Positions 53,401 through 62,099 of a stretch of 64,000 nucleotides of DNA are shown here, piece by piece. Under the pieces are notes generated by a model. That model ran no database searches, was not told where the DNA came from, and saw only the letters and a program-made list of their open reading frames with translations. The stretch's first letter is position 1. Every line of letters starts with the position of its first letter. The position numbers and the translations under genes are program-made. Origin of the DNA: Candidozyma auris (lineage: Eukaryota > Ascomycota > Pichiomycetes > Serinales > Metschnikowiaceae); the NCBI RefSeq assembly GCF_003013715.1, contig NC_072814.1:1-64000 (forward strand), read 5' to 3'.

Positions 53401-54521
53401 GACAAACCTGCTTTAGACTTGGATCCACGACCAACAGCACCTTCATCTCTGATTTCACCACCAGAACCAGTGGCAGCACCAGGGAATGGAGACACAGCTG
53501 TAGGGTGGTTGTGAGTCTCCACCTTGACAAGAGTGAAAACGCTCTCCTTGATGGATGTCCATTCCTTTGTGACGAAGTCAGGAGTGAAAAGGTAACCCAT
53601 AGGGCCCTCAAAGACTGCAGCGTTGTCAGAGTAAGCAGACACAGTATACTGAGGGTTTTTGTTATGAGTGTTTCTGATCATTTTGAACAAAGACAAGTCC
53701 TTTTTGACGCCGTCAATGGTCCAGTCAGCGTTGAAAATCTTGTGTCTGCAGTGTTCAGAGTTGACCTGAGCGAACATGAAGAGCTCAACGTCAGTAGGGT
53801 TTCTGCCAATGATTTTCGTGAAGGCATTGATCAAGTAGTCCACTTCGCCCTTGTCAAGAGCCAAACCAAGCTCGACATTGGCTTTAGCAAGGTTCTCAGG
53901 CGACGAAGTGATGTCCACGGTAACTAAAGGTTTAGGTTCGTGGTGAGCGAACAAATCATCGTGCTTGGGAGCGTTGCCGTTGATGTAGAGCAGTTGAGTC
54001 ATTCTGTCGTAGACAGATGTCAAGATCTCGCCACCACGAGAAGACAAAGCCTGCAACAAGTCAAACCCCTCGGTGGCAGAGATCAAAAGACTGATACCTC
54101 TTTCGATTCTCTCAATCTTGTCGCCCAAACCAACGATGTTGGAGATATCAGTGGCCTTCGAAGACCAAGGCGAGATCGTACCTGGTCTGGGCAAGACCCT
54201 TACAAGCACCGTAGACTTGTTCAAAGCCAGAAACTTCAGTTCTGCGCCCTGCTCATCGCCAGAGACGACCACCAACTCCTGCAACGTCTTGTTCGCCTCG
54301 ACGGCTAAATCAACAGGAGAGTCATAAGTCAACAAGATTTGCGTCAACTGCAATTGAGCAGGAGTCAAATCCTCCTTCAAAGACACATAGTGGGTGTATG
54401 CGGACAGAACGCTGGCGATGACTCCATGCTGGTTCAAGTTCTTCTCCAACTCTTGCACCAAGTTGGAAACTCTGAATTTCGACAAGGCCTGCGGCCCAGG
54501 CAAGATGAGAAAGTCACTCAT
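50469..54521 (-). CDS. ADE6: Phosphoribosylformylglycinamidine synthase
   Basis: 1350-residue cytosolic enzyme (1358 in S. cerevisiae) that converts FGAR to FGAM with ATP and glutamine, the fourth step of purine synthesis. It is a PurL-type fusion: the synthetase domains contain NSEHCRHKIFNADW, VKVETHNHPTAVSPFPGAATGSGGEIRDEGA and the second AIR-synthase repeat. The C-terminal glutamine amidotransferase has the nucleophile Cys in FGACNGCQFLSR and the His/Glu pair in MMPHPERTTR. A Bas1-type TGACTC is upstream. Confidence 0.97.
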   Translation of the reverse strand: MSDFLILPGPQALSKFRVSNLVQELEKNLNQHGVIASVLSAYTHYVSLKEDLTPAQLQLTQILLTYDSPVDLAVEANKTLQELVVVSGDEQGAELKFLALNKSTVLVRVLPRPGTISPWSSKATDISNIVGLGDKIERIERGISLLISATEGFDLLQALSSRGGEILTSVYDRMTQLLYINGNAPKHDDLFAHHEPKPLVTVDITSSPENLAKANVELGLALDKGEVDYLINAFTKIIGRNPTDVELFMFAQVNSEHCRHKIFNADWTIDGVKKDLSLFKMIRNTHNKNPQYTVSAYSDNAAVFEGPMGYLFTPDFVTKEWTSIKESVFTLVKVETHNHPTAVSPFPGAATGSGGEIRDEGAVGRGSKSKAGLSGFSVSDLNIPTLPQPWERDIGKPKHIASSLDIMIEAPIGSAAFNNEFGRPAINGYFRTLTTEVKNHKGENEFRGFHKPIMLAGGMGAIRPDLALKNTKITPGSHLIVLGGQCMLIGLGGGAASSVSSGEGSAELDFASVQRGNPEIQRRAQQVIDACVSLGAEKNPIQSIHDVGAGGLSNALPELVHDNDLGAKFELRSILSLEPGMSPMEIWCNESQERYVMGVAPENLELFKSICERERAPFAVVGEATEEQRLVLTDSLLKTTPIDIDMSVLFGKPPKMSREAATQNLQLTPFTTSGLSIEESVQNVLQLPAVGSKNFLITIGDRFVTGLVDRDQMVGPWQVPVADVGVTATSLGDTVLVTGEAMAMGEKPTLALISASASAKMAVAESLLNIFAADIPALDRVKLSANWMSAASHDGEGAKLYEAVQAVGLDLCPDLGVSIPVGKDSMSMKMKWDDKEVTAPLSLCITAFGPVTNTSKTWTPQLKFSGEDTVLVLVDLAKDVKKALGGSALAQVYKEVGDVAPTVHSHELLKGFLESLIALHKNVDVLAYHDRSEGGLLTTVAEMAFAGRCGAQINLPESEDALTELFNEELGAVFQIRSSDLEKFVKVLGDNNVGEKYVSVIGKPTKEQVIQFKQNGETVYENTRATLQKLWSNTSFHIQKLRDNPQTSTEEYEAIADDADPGLSYLLTFDPKNFNIPQGEKKPKVAILREQGVNSQQEMAWSFSQAGFDVYDVHMSDILNGKVTLDEFTGFAACGGFSYGDVLGAGAGWAKSVLFNEKAREEFRKFFNDRDDTFAFGACNGCQFLSRIAELIPGTEHWPTFERNLSEQYEARYVMVEVEASQDNKSIFLQKLKGSKLPIVVAHGEGRAAFEDQARQEAFINDDKQSVIRYVDNYGNVAKTYPFNPNGSPEGIAGISNANGRVLAMMPHPERTTRLESNSYYPSEKYAEWEGYGPWIGLFKSAREWVAEKF

Positions 54522-55262
54522 AATCTGTGGACCCCTTTTATGATCAAAGGGAAAATTTGCGGAGCAGATTGGACCTGAAAGGTTCAGGAAGGGTAGATCA
54601 ACTAAGCTGAGAGACGGTGATGAGGCACCGGAAATTTGATGCCTGTTCGCGAATCAACAGAGTCAGAGTTGCATTAATGAGACACAGAGAGACAAAAGGA
54701 AAGAAAAAAACTTGGATGTGGTTATGAAGAAGGTTTATCATCTGAGTTGCTTATGACACTTTATTTAGCAGTTTAATTTCGTCTATGAGATTTTGCTCAT
54801 TGTATGTTTCGTGGTACTGCCATAGTGTAGTGGAATTAGGAGCTGGTGCCTAATTAAGTCTTCCACTCACTGCGCATGGTCTACTCTAGAGGGCATAGAG
54901 TAGCAGACGACATGGACAAGGCGAAGCTTTCACTGAAGTTTGTAATTTCTCGGGAAGTGATGAAGAAAGTTCATTTTTTGGTTAACACGAAAAACTGTGG
55001 GATGATTTTTTCGAGATTTTTTGTCTTGTTTCTGCTACAATAAGTACGATTTAACAACTGCTTGCAAACTTCCTGAGTTTGGATCAGATAAATTGAAAAT
55101 AAGATGAATAAGCACTCTGACATCGACGAACATTTGTTTCGAGTGCATTTTTTTTTCTTAAAATTGTCGTCCTTCGTAACATATGGCATCATCCACCTTT
55201 AGTGCCTATCTCATCTCCTGCAGAAACCTTATCTCAAACCACTATAACCACATTCTTCATTG
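54522..55262. other. Divergent region between ADE6 and the tandem small ORFs
   Basis: 741 bp. It holds the ADE6 promoter with a TGACTC element and, near 55183-55263, a short upstream ORF whose TGA overlaps the next ATG. No RNA gene recognised. Confidence 0.45.
54660..54665 (-). promoter_or_regulatory. Bas1/Gcn4-type TGACTC element
   Basis: TGACTC on the minus strand, about 140 bp upstream of the ADE6 ATG. Bas1-Pho2 uses TGACTC to activate purine genes on adenine limitation in yeast. A single copy was noted. Confidence 0.5.
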
Positions 55263-55263
55263 A
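55183..55263 (+). other. 26-codon upstream ORF ending in TGATG overlap
   Basis: Runs from ATG 55183 to TGA 55261-55263. The final A is also the first base of the ATG of the next ORF. It matters only if transcription starts upstream of 55183, which the sequence cannot show. Confidence 0.3.
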
Positions 55264-55529
55264 TGGCACAAGGTAACCTTAAGCTTAGAAGCAAAGCTAA
55301 AACTAGAGTTACCAAAAAGCAGCAAAACCCTCGTTCTGCTGCTCCCAAGATCATTAAGCCAAAGAAGGCTTCAGCGAAACAGGCTTTCAAACTCCTGAAA
55401 TCTCTCAGTGGGCTGGCTGGAACAGAAAAGTTGATTGCTAGTCGTGTGGGTCACTTAGAACTTATCAAGGGCTCCAGAAGAGAAGTCGAGAAAGAAGAGA
55501 AGGCCAAAAAGCAAAAGGAGAAGAAGTAA
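55263..55529 (+). CDS. Small basic protein of the UPF0390/DUF2462 (L10K, C19orf53) family
   Basis: 88 residues, about 30% Lys/Arg, start MAQGNLKLRSKAKTRV. The MAQGxxKxxxK start followed by basic Pro-Lys segments (RSAAPKIIKPKKASAKQ) and a charged helical tail (EKEEKAKKQKEKK) is the character of this eukaryotic family of small, probably nucleolar RNA-binding proteins. The ATG has T at -3, a weak yeast context. No further ATG occurs in any plus-strand frame before the next ORF, which starts 2 nt after the TAA. Confidence 0.75.
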   Translation: MAQGNLKLRSKAKTRVTKKQQNPRSAAPKIIKPKKASAKQAFKLLKSLSGLAGTEKLIASRVGHLELIKGSRREVEKEEKAKKQKEKK

Positions 55530-55531
55530 AC

Positions 55532-55756
55532 ATGTCGAAGGAAGAAATCTGGAGTGGAATTTCTGAGGCAAAACTCCCTTTGTCAGGTGAGGCGCCCTTC
55601 AGTATGGGCATGAAAAAAGATTCTCTTAGCCAAGTCAACGACGAAGTTGACCATGCCTCTAATCAGCAGATTGTTCAGGAGCTACCTGCCCTTGACGTCG
55701 ATACTACGGCAAAGGAGGCCAAAAGGGAGAGTCGCCTAAGAAGAAGAACCAAGTAA
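55532..55756 (+). CDS. Unrecognised 74-aa acidic-to-basic protein, second ORF of a tandem pair
   Basis: Start MSKEEIWSGISEAKLPLSG at ATG 55532-55534, with A at -3 (strong context). It begins 2 nt after the stop of the UPF0390 gene, too close for a promoter of its own except inside that ORF. The sequence is soluble, acidic in the middle, and ends in a basic RESRLRRRTK cluster. A GTAAGT overlaps the stop codon (55753), so a spliced longer form cannot be excluded, although no convincing branch site or acceptor was seen. Family unknown. Confidence 0.5.
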   Translation: MSKEEIWSGISEAKLPLSGEAPFSMGMKKDSLSQVNDEVDHASNQQIVQELPALDVDTTAKEAKRESRLRRRTK

Positions 55757-55820
55757 GTAATGATGTAAATGAATATGAAGTTCTATTTTATATGAACAGA
55801 ATGCATGGCTTTGTACAGTG

Positions 55821-57452
55821 TCAATGTGGAATAGACTGGAGGGAGGCGTTTTGCGCCTCCAATTCTAGATTTCTCCTCTTCATTTGCAACTCCTGTGATT
55901 TCACAAAGAGGATAATTGCCAAAGCAAAGACTGCTGTCAAAACCGTTAAGACCAAGTTTACGGGACCAGGGTTCATATTGAAGTACACGTGTGTGACTCG
56001 ATCGAGAAACTGTTGCAATATGTTACAAATACCCGAAATGCAAATGATCATACCGTACACTGTACCAAAGGTCTCAAAGCCGAAGACCTTAGCACAAAAG
56101 TCGGAAACTGCTGTGTAGTAAAATGGTCTGTAAACGACAAGAAGAATTATGCCTGCGTAAGTACCTGGGAGCCACGACATAAGACCAAAGACTCCAACTG
56201 CTACTGACGTAATCGAAAGAATCCACAAGACAGAGAGAGTCGTCAAGTTGTCAAGTAAAAGGCCAATGAAGGGAATGGCACAAATTCCTCCAAGTGGCAA
56301 TGCAATGTCGAAGAAGTGGTTGATGCGGATTGCGAGATCTTGGTCGCCCTTGTAGAGGTAGAGTTCCTGTGCCCTCACAGTTGCCACAAAGTAATTGATT
56401 CTGAGCATTTGAATCGTTGTAAAAACAACCATTAGATAGAACCAAGGGGACTTGAGCTGATCATTCACGCTATAGCCATGCAAAATACCATACACTCCAC
56501 CAGTGGACTCAAAGAGCTTGTCGTCCGCGTCGATCTCGTAGACGGATTTGACGGAGGATCTAGAAGCTCTCAGAACATTCAGGCCCCTTCGTCTGTCAAC
56601 CTCATGAACACCAAACGACGCCTTTCTCATCAATAAACTAGTAGTCTCAGACATGGTGGGTTGCTCGACCGCCTCTGCCTCAATGTCTCTGTCCTGCGGC
56701 AATAATCTGTCCAGATCCAACGGTCTACCAGACTCGTCAATGGCCGTTTCAGCAATTTTTGCCAAAGTTCCCACTGTCTTGTATGAAGTTGAAGGCATAA
56801 TGGTAGTCTGACAGACGAAAATAAAGATAGGTACAACCAGGTAGTATAAGAAGAACCTGGAAATTGGCAATTCGATAACATTTGTATAGAGCAATCTGTA
56901 GCCCAAGAATAAAGCAGACGATGTGTCGAAGGCGCCCGTGAGAAGGGCCAATATGGTACCCGAATTTTTCGGAAACGAGTTTGCCAATTGAAAACTTGAG
57001 ATAAACACAAAAGGTCCACCCAATGCCAACAACGTGTAACCAAGAAGATAAAAATCAGCAAAATGCACCACAGGAGCATACATCATAGTCGTTGAACCAA
57101 GGAGCAAGATGAGCGAGCCAATGATACCTGTGACTTTTGGTCCATAGAGATCCAAAATATAGCCCACAGGCAATGCAGAGATGTTGGTGACCATACAAGC
57201 TATGGTAAACAACAAATTGAGTGCTAAGTCTTGCTCAGTGCACGGGATCTTCGAATCTGTAGTGGAGACACTGCATCTTTCCAGATATACTCCTTGGCTG
57301 ATTAGGACAGGCTTCAAGGCAGCAAAGCCAAAAACGACTCCAGCAGAGAGGAGGCACCAGAAGATGGCACAGCCTACTTGAAGGATTTTTTTAGGTGTGA
57401 GGTGTCCATTGGCAAAAAAAAGCAAGGGTGGTTTCTGAGGCCATCGAGGCAT
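55821..57452 (-). CDS. MFS transporter, Fmp42/SLC43-like
   Basis: 543 residues from the ATG 57450-57452, with 12 predicted membrane segments and a long central loop (about 230-310) carrying a SETTSLLMRKASFG-type acidic/Ser motif. The GVVFGFAALKPVLISQGVY start and the segment SPWFYLMVVFTTIQMLRINYFVATVRAQ resemble yeast Fmp42 and the SLC43 amino-acid transporter family. Substrate and membrane (vacuole or mitochondrion) are not determined. It is convergent with the tandem ORFs, only 64 bp apart. Confidence 0.7.
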   Translation of the reverse strand: MPRWPQKPPLLFFANGHLTPKKILQVGCAIFWCLLSAGVVFGFAALKPVLISQGVYLERCSVSTTDSKIPCTEQDLALNLLFTIACMVTNISALPVGYILDLYGPKVTGIIGSLILLLGSTTMMYAPVVHFADFYLLGYTLLALGGPFVFISSFQLANSFPKNSGTILALLTGAFDTSSALFLGYRLLYTNVIELPISRFFLYYLVVPIFIFVCQTTIMPSTSYKTVGTLAKIAETAIDESGRPLDLDRLLPQDRDIEAEAVEQPTMSETTSLLMRKASFGVHEVDRRRGLNVLRASRSSVKSVYEIDADDKLFESTGGVYGILHGYSVNDQLKSPWFYLMVVFTTIQMLRINYFVATVRAQELYLYKGDQDLAIRINHFFDIALPLGGICAIPFIGLLLDNLTTLSVLWILSITSVAVGVFGLMSWLPGTYAGIILLVVYRPFYYTAVSDFCAKVFGFETFGTVYGMIICISGICNILQQFLDRVTHVYFNMNPGPVNLVLTVLTAVFALAIILFVKSQELQMKRRNLELEAQNASLQSIPH

Positions 57453-57838
57453 CAATTTTAAGGCGGGTCTCTTATCGAGTGAGCAACCTGCACTATCTCA
57501 CTGGCCGACGAAGGAAGAGATAAGGATCATAGAGTGGGTAAAAATCAACCACACTGGGGGGGTGTTTAAAATAATTTCAGTTAGCAATGGGCCACAGTAG
57601 ATTTTGACTAGAACAGAACTCGGATGGCCGACTCAAGTGCATAGTGAGAGAGATTTGTGGGAAACTACTGCTGCAATAGACTGAATGTATGTCCTATTTC
57701 AACTTATATATGCCATCACCGAGAAACGATTTTAGGAGTGCAACTCCTCAAATGACAGCAAAAGAACTAAAAATGGGGAGACGTCTTGACCTATCTCAAG
57801 ATATGGGATGTGCTGTGCGGTAGCATAAGATAAAGCCT
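57453..57838. other. Promoter region of the MFS gene
   Basis: 386 bp, no gene recognised. It includes a G-run (GGGGGGGTG) near 57555. Confidence 0.4.
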
Positions 57839-58216
57839 TCAAAATGGAGACACAACATGGTCAATAGTCTTATAAGAATTTGTTGATCTGGCTATTTTCT
57901 GGACAATGTGGTGAACGGTGATCACAATCACATTCAATACGGCAAACACACCAATGCCCACTAACACACGGAATCCGATCTGGTCCATAAACTCCTTTCT
58001 TTTTTCGAGCCTGTGGCCACAGTGCATGTGGAGCTTCTCAGAAGCTGACGCTAAAATACTCTTGTAGTACTCGTAGTCTGCAAAGTAATACAACACACCA
58101 ATAAGCATGAGAAGGATGGTAATGTAGGTTAGCACCTTGCGAGCTCTGCTGCGCTGGGAGGATACTTGAGGGTGGGTTGCCATGGCGACAACGGGCTCAT
58201 CTTGATATTTTTCCAT
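57839..58216 (-). CDS. Hypothetical two-membrane-segment protein, 125 aa
   Basis: Start at the ATG 58214-58216. A polar N-terminus is followed by a first membrane helix (VLTYITILLMLIGVLYYFADY), a loop of about 35 residues with one Cys, a second helix (VLVGIGVFAVLNVIVITVHHIV) and a short polar tail. I do not recognise the family. It is divergent from RPB8 (218 bp between starts). Confidence 0.6.
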   Translation of the reverse strand: MEKYQDEPVVAMATHPQVSSQRSRARKVLTYITILLMLIGVLYYFADYEYYKSILASASEKLHMHCGHRLEKRKEFMDQIGFRVLVGIGVFAVLNVIVITVHHIVQKIARSTNSYKTIDHVVSPF

Positions 58217-58434
58217 AGCGAGAGAAGTTTGTGTGTGTACGTTTCTTTATGATTGTAGGGGTCGAGGCGAAGCGGTAGATCTGCTAATGTCTCAACAGGT
58301 TAATTTAGAAACAAACTGAGTACGGTAGTGAGAACGTGACTATCCACGTGATCCACCGACAACAAGGCATCGAAAAAATCTCAATATATCCTCATCCATC
58401 AAAGTCTCCAAACGCTACACTAAATCTACCAAAG

Positions 58435-58881
58435 ATGTCCGGGATCTTGTTTGAGGATATGTTCAATGTCGACTCCGTCGACCACGGAAGATACAACAAA
58501 GTCAGCCGTATTGAGGGCCAGTCGTCCACCGCCCAGGATATCAAGATCACCTTGGACATCAACAGCGAATTGTTCCCTGTCAAGGAGAGCGATTCTTTGA
58601 CGATCACATTGGCCTCTTCGTTGGGCAATGAAGATTCTATGATTACCTCCAACGGGTCCTGGAGGCCGCCAAAGAGAGGAGACCGTTCGTTGGCGGATGA
58701 CTACGATTACGTGATGTTTGGCACAGTGTACAAGTTCGAAGAAAGCCAGGATAACGACAAGATGGCCGTCTACATCTCGTTTGGAGGTTTGTTGATGCGT
58801 TTGGAGGGTGGCTACCGTTCGTTGTCGAACTTGAAGCAAGAAAACGCCTACATTTTAATCCGTCACTACAAGGACAACTAG
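58435..58881 (+). CDS. RPB8: RNA polymerases I, II and III shared subunit RPABC3
   Basis: 148 residues starting [26 protein letters not shown]. It has the OB-fold of Rpb8 with [41 protein letters not shown], and the highly conserved C-terminus [21 protein letters not shown]. The ATG at 58435 matches the family start; earlier in-frame codons are leader. The length matches yeast Rpb8 (146). Confidence 0.97.
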   Translation: MSGILFEDMFNVDSVDHGRYNKVSRIEGQSSTAQDIKITLDINSELFPVKESDSLTITLASSLGNEDSMITSNGSWRPPKRGDRSLADDYDYVMFGTVYKFEESQDNDKMAVYISFGGLLMRLEGGYRSLSNLKQENAYILIRHYKDN

Positions 58882-59100
58882 ACGAACAGAAAATAGCAAG
58901 CAGGCATTATAAGCTCGGGCTGTGAGCTGTGTACTATACAATACGAATAACGCAAAAGATAAGACGACGTTTCGATGTAGTACCACTGGTGGCTAAGGTA
59001 GTAGCTCAAGACGACTGTACCGCAATGCTAGTCGCACTATATGTGTGTCTATACATATCCAACCTCACTTTGCCCAGTAACTTCTCTTCCTCCTCCATGG

Positions 59101-59597
59101 ATGACACCGATGCACGTATGTCCACGTTCTTATAGATATGCACACAATCTGGCTCCACATACTAATGCCTAGCTGACCCGTTGCTACAGCAGGTGCCGCT
59201 CATTAAGAATCCTGCGTTCCAACCACCTAAACCCATCACCCTCAACACAAATTATGCCAAGTTGATCCCTAACCTTCCGGCAAGCGTAATACCGCCTGAA
59301 GTGACAATAAACAAAGAAGACATCGAGGCGTGGATTGCCGATCTCCAAAAGTTCAAAAAAGAAAAGTTCGATCTGGAAGAGAAAAAAAGGGCAATACAGA
59401 AGTACGAGGAATGGCTCAAGAGCGTACAGCGTAAAGTGGCTCCAGGTTTCGACTTCGACATCATGACTCCTGCAAGTGCAGGCCACAAGAAGGCGGGAGT
59501 GCCACAGGAATCTACGATGACTGAGGAGTCTCGAAAGCAACTAGAGCCAGATAAGTCAGCGCTCAATGAAGATCTACGTAACATCTCCATGGATTGA
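59101..59597 (+). CDS. Small coiled-coil protein with one intron (family not recognised)
   Basis: Two exons: 59101-59115 (MTPMH) and 59190 or 59193 to 59597, joined in phase 0 across a canonical intron. The product has about 140 residues. A Pro/Asn-rich start (NPAFQPPKPITLN) precedes a charged helix (KEDIEAWIADLQKFKKEKFDLEEKKRA, then YEEWLKSVQRKVAPGFDFDIMTP) and a polar C-terminus. The earlier ATG at 59097 would be out of frame with exon 2. The RKVAPGF motif may be diagnostic, but I cannot place it. Confidence 0.7.
59116..59189 (+). other. Spliceosomal intron with tandem NAGNAG acceptor
   Basis: 74-nt intron with donor GTATGT at 59116, branch site TACTAAT at 59160-59166 and acceptor CTACAG at 59184-59189, directly followed by a second CAG (59190-59192). 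Either acceptor keeps the frame, giving or omitting one Gln. Confidence 0.85.
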
Positions 59598-59920
59598 TCA
59601 GGATTGGCTGCTACTTGATTACTGAGTGATTCGAAGAGGCTCACAAGGATCACTCAGCAGATACAACCAAAGTGTACACATCTGACACAATTCAAGTGGG
59701 GGGACGTACCGAGTCTTCAACTTAAGGTACTATCATTCAAACTTCTATTATACAAACTCATCCTTCAGACTCGTAGATTCAAAGCAACAATACATATTTC
59801 TACCGTAAGCTCTGCCACCTTCTGTTCTTCTGTAAGTATCTCACTATAACTGCCCCACTCTATGTGTCTTACATCGCACTCTGTTTACCTTCTACGCGGA
59901 TCAATACTATACCACAAGCA

Positions 59921-61912
59921 ATGCTACGATTTAAGCCAAAAAGAAGGGTTGTATTTCTTGCTCTTCTAATCCTTGTGGTTGTGTTCTTCTTCAAGTTCGG
60001 CAGCACCGATGCTTCACCTCCACTAGAGCACCTCAACATCTTGCAGCGCAGAAAGCAGTATAGCAACAGCATACAAGTGAAGGAAAACGACAATTTGGAA
60101 AGCAAGTGTGTTTCATATTTTCGCCAGATGTCCAAATTGAACAGACCAGGGCTTGAAGAACAGTTTTCCCACGAGCATGATGGTCTTTTATTTAAGAAAA
60201 CAAAATGGCTTAGAGAGGCTGGAAGGATATACCGGAAGGAGACTCGCCGAAAACATCAAAGGTTTGCTGAAAATTATGAATTATTGCTCTTGGAGAAGTT
60301 CTACAAGAAATCAGCTGAGGCCAGCAGACTCGAAGAAGGTTTCGTGAACGATATGGCTCATATGAGGGCGTTTGGGAAGTGCTTTTTGGAAAACACCAAA
60401 AGCTTATCAAGACAGGCCAAGCTTTGTGAAAAAGCTACATCCACTCTACTTCCTTTTCTACTGGGCGAGCTTCCAAGAATTGATTTCTGTGGGTCCAGTC
60501 CAGATTCGAGCGTTCGCTCTGACGATTTGTGTTTCGTGAAGCTGTTGATGCGAATGGATCAGGGAGACGGAATCGTGATCCCCATTCTACCTAGGGGTTC
60601 ACGAAGTCAGCAACTTGTTAGAGCAGTCAGAATGATAAAAGTCCTTCGTGCCACAAATAATACACTACCCATAGAGATAGTGATGATGGACGATAAGCCC
60701 GTGAGAAAGGACCTCAAGGATGACCTAATACTGGCAGCAAAAAGAGATGATATGAAGGTGCCTGAGTCATATTTGAGATATTTAGGGAAATCAAGCAAAG
60801 AAAAAGTCGACCTTCCCAAACAGAATATTCGTTTTGTCTACTTAGAACGTGCCATAGATAAACGATTCTTTACCCTCTCGGATCCTTTGACGATGACTCT
60901 TGCACCTTTACTTTGCTCATTCCAGAGAGCTATCGTTCTTTCAACCCAGACCATACCACTCACAAGGGACTTTTTGCACGTTCTTGATAGTTCCGATGTT
61001 AAAAACCACGGTACCAAGTTCTACAAGAGTAGAGCAATACAGGAACAAAAGTTGACAAAGTATCCGCCGGGATACTTTGAGACCAACGACCTAGTCAACC
61101 AGTTGGCAGATGTGGGATCAAATGAGACACTAGCTTTTGGAGTCAAACGTTCCAGGAACCTGTTCACCAAAAGGGTAAGAAGTGAAAGCTACACTCAGCT
61201 CCTTGACACTTCGATGTTCGTTGTCGATAAGCTGAAGGCTCTTTCGGGACTTCTCATATCTGCTGCCCTTCATTACTACCCCATTATTCGGGCTAAATAT
61301 GACTTTAGAAATGACAATTTCGAAAGTCTATGGCTAGGACAAGAGCTTGCCGGCAATATTGAGTACGTCCCTTTCAACCCTCACTTTGCAATTGCTGCTG
61401 GGCTATTGACTCCACCGGAAAATGTTCAAGTTGGACCTCCTAGCAGGGAATTGTGTTCAAGCTCTTGGGCGCAGCTATCCGAGGTGGACGATACCACGTT
61501 ATTATTGGTGACAACCCATCAGATAGAAAACAGAGTGCTACCAGACTTCAACGTGGCGCTAAAGGAAAAGTACCTGACTAAGACCACTCTGTCAGAAGTA
61601 GACTATACTATCCACGAGCAGAAGCTCAAGAGAAACCCATTGAGGATTGAAACTCTTCTCCGGCCGATTGTTGTTGACGAAAGAATATACAACAGAGATC
61701 AATTGGTGGAGTTGCCGTGGGTGCAGGAAAGTCTGTTTGGGTCTCTGGATGACTACTGGTGTGCTTACGATATTGTGGGCACCACGAGTCTGCCGAACAG
61801 GGGAGTAGTCACAGATCTCAATGAGGAGCAGCAGTTGTGGTACAATTCGTTGATAGAAATCTGGCTTCTGTCGTCCCATCAGCAGTCGTCGAGCATGGTC
61901 TCTTACGAATAG
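59921..61912 (+). CDS. MNN1-family alpha-1,3-mannosyltransferase-like protein lacking the DxD motif
   Basis: 663 residues from the ATG at 59921. A type II signal anchor (VVFLALLILVVVFFFKF, about 10-27) predicts a Golgi protein with a lumenal domain. Family features are the stem region, the RMIKVLRATNNTLPIEIVMMDD segment, FYKSRAIQEQKL and ETNDLVNQLADV, and a DDYWCAYDIVG-type C-terminus. Members add terminal alpha-1,3-mannose to N- and O-glycans. Where active enzymes have a metal-binding DxD (as in LDADTVPL), this protein reads LSTQTIPL (Ser341-Thr-Gln343). It may therefore be inactive, regulatory, or use another metal ligand. Confidence 0.82.
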   Translation: MLRFKPKRRVVFLALLILVVVFFFKFGSTDASPPLEHLNILQRRKQYSNSIQVKENDNLESKCVSYFRQMSKLNRPGLEEQFSHEHDGLLFKKTKWLREAGRIYRKETRRKHQRFAENYELLLLEKFYKKSAEASRLEEGFVNDMAHMRAFGKCFLENTKSLSRQAKLCEKATSTLLPFLLGELPRIDFCGSSPDSSVRSDDLCFVKLLMRMDQGDGIVIPILPRGSRSQQLVRAVRMIKVLRATNNTLPIEIVMMDDKPVRKDLKDDLILAAKRDDMKVPESYLRYLGKSSKEKVDLPKQNIRFVYLERAIDKRFFTLSDPLTMTLAPLLCSFQRAIVLSTQTIPLTRDFLHVLDSSDVKNHGTKFYKSRAIQEQKLTKYPPGYFETNDLVNQLADVGSNETLAFGVKRSRNLFTKRVRSESYTQLLDTSMFVVDKLKALSGLLISAALHYYPIIRAKYDFRNDNFESLWLGQELAGNIEYVPFNPHFAIAAGLLTPPENVQVGPPSRELCSSSWAQLSEVDDTTLLLVTTHQIENRVLPDFNVALKEKYLTKTTLSEVDYTIHEQKLKRNPLRIETLLRPIVVDERIYNRDQLVELPWVQESLFGSLDDYWCAYDIVGTTSLPNRGVVTDLNEEQQLWYNSLIEIWLLSSHQQSSSMVSYE

Positions 61913-61994
61913 AGAATTAGAGAATTGGTGAAACCAAAACAAGGCATTATGTAGGGTTTATTAGAAACAAATTTGAAGTATTTTGGAGAACTGC

Positions 61995-62003
61995 AAAAAA
62001 AAA
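61995..62003 (-). terminator. Pol III terminator of tRNA-Ser
   Basis: A9 on the plus strand (T9 in the transcript), four bases beyond the tRNA 3' end. Confidence 0.8.
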
Positions 62004-62006
62004 TCA

Positions 62007-62099
62007 CGTCACAGACAGGATTCGAACCTGCGCAGGCAATGCCCAACACCTAGGCTGCGGAATAGCAGGGTGTCGCCTTAACCACTCGGCCACTGTAAC
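62007..62099 (-). tRNA. tRNA-Ser (GCU) with an 11-nt intron
   Basis: On the minus strand, acceptor GTTACAG pairs with CTGTGAC, discriminator G. The D-arm is GCCGAGTGGTTAAGGC, the anticodon stem is ACACC/GGTGT, and the loop CTGCTA gives anticodon GCT. An intron TTCCGCAGCCT follows position 37. A long variable arm and the T-arm GCAGGTTCGAATCCTGT complete it. Mature length 82 nt, a normal class II tRNA. Confidence 0.93.
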
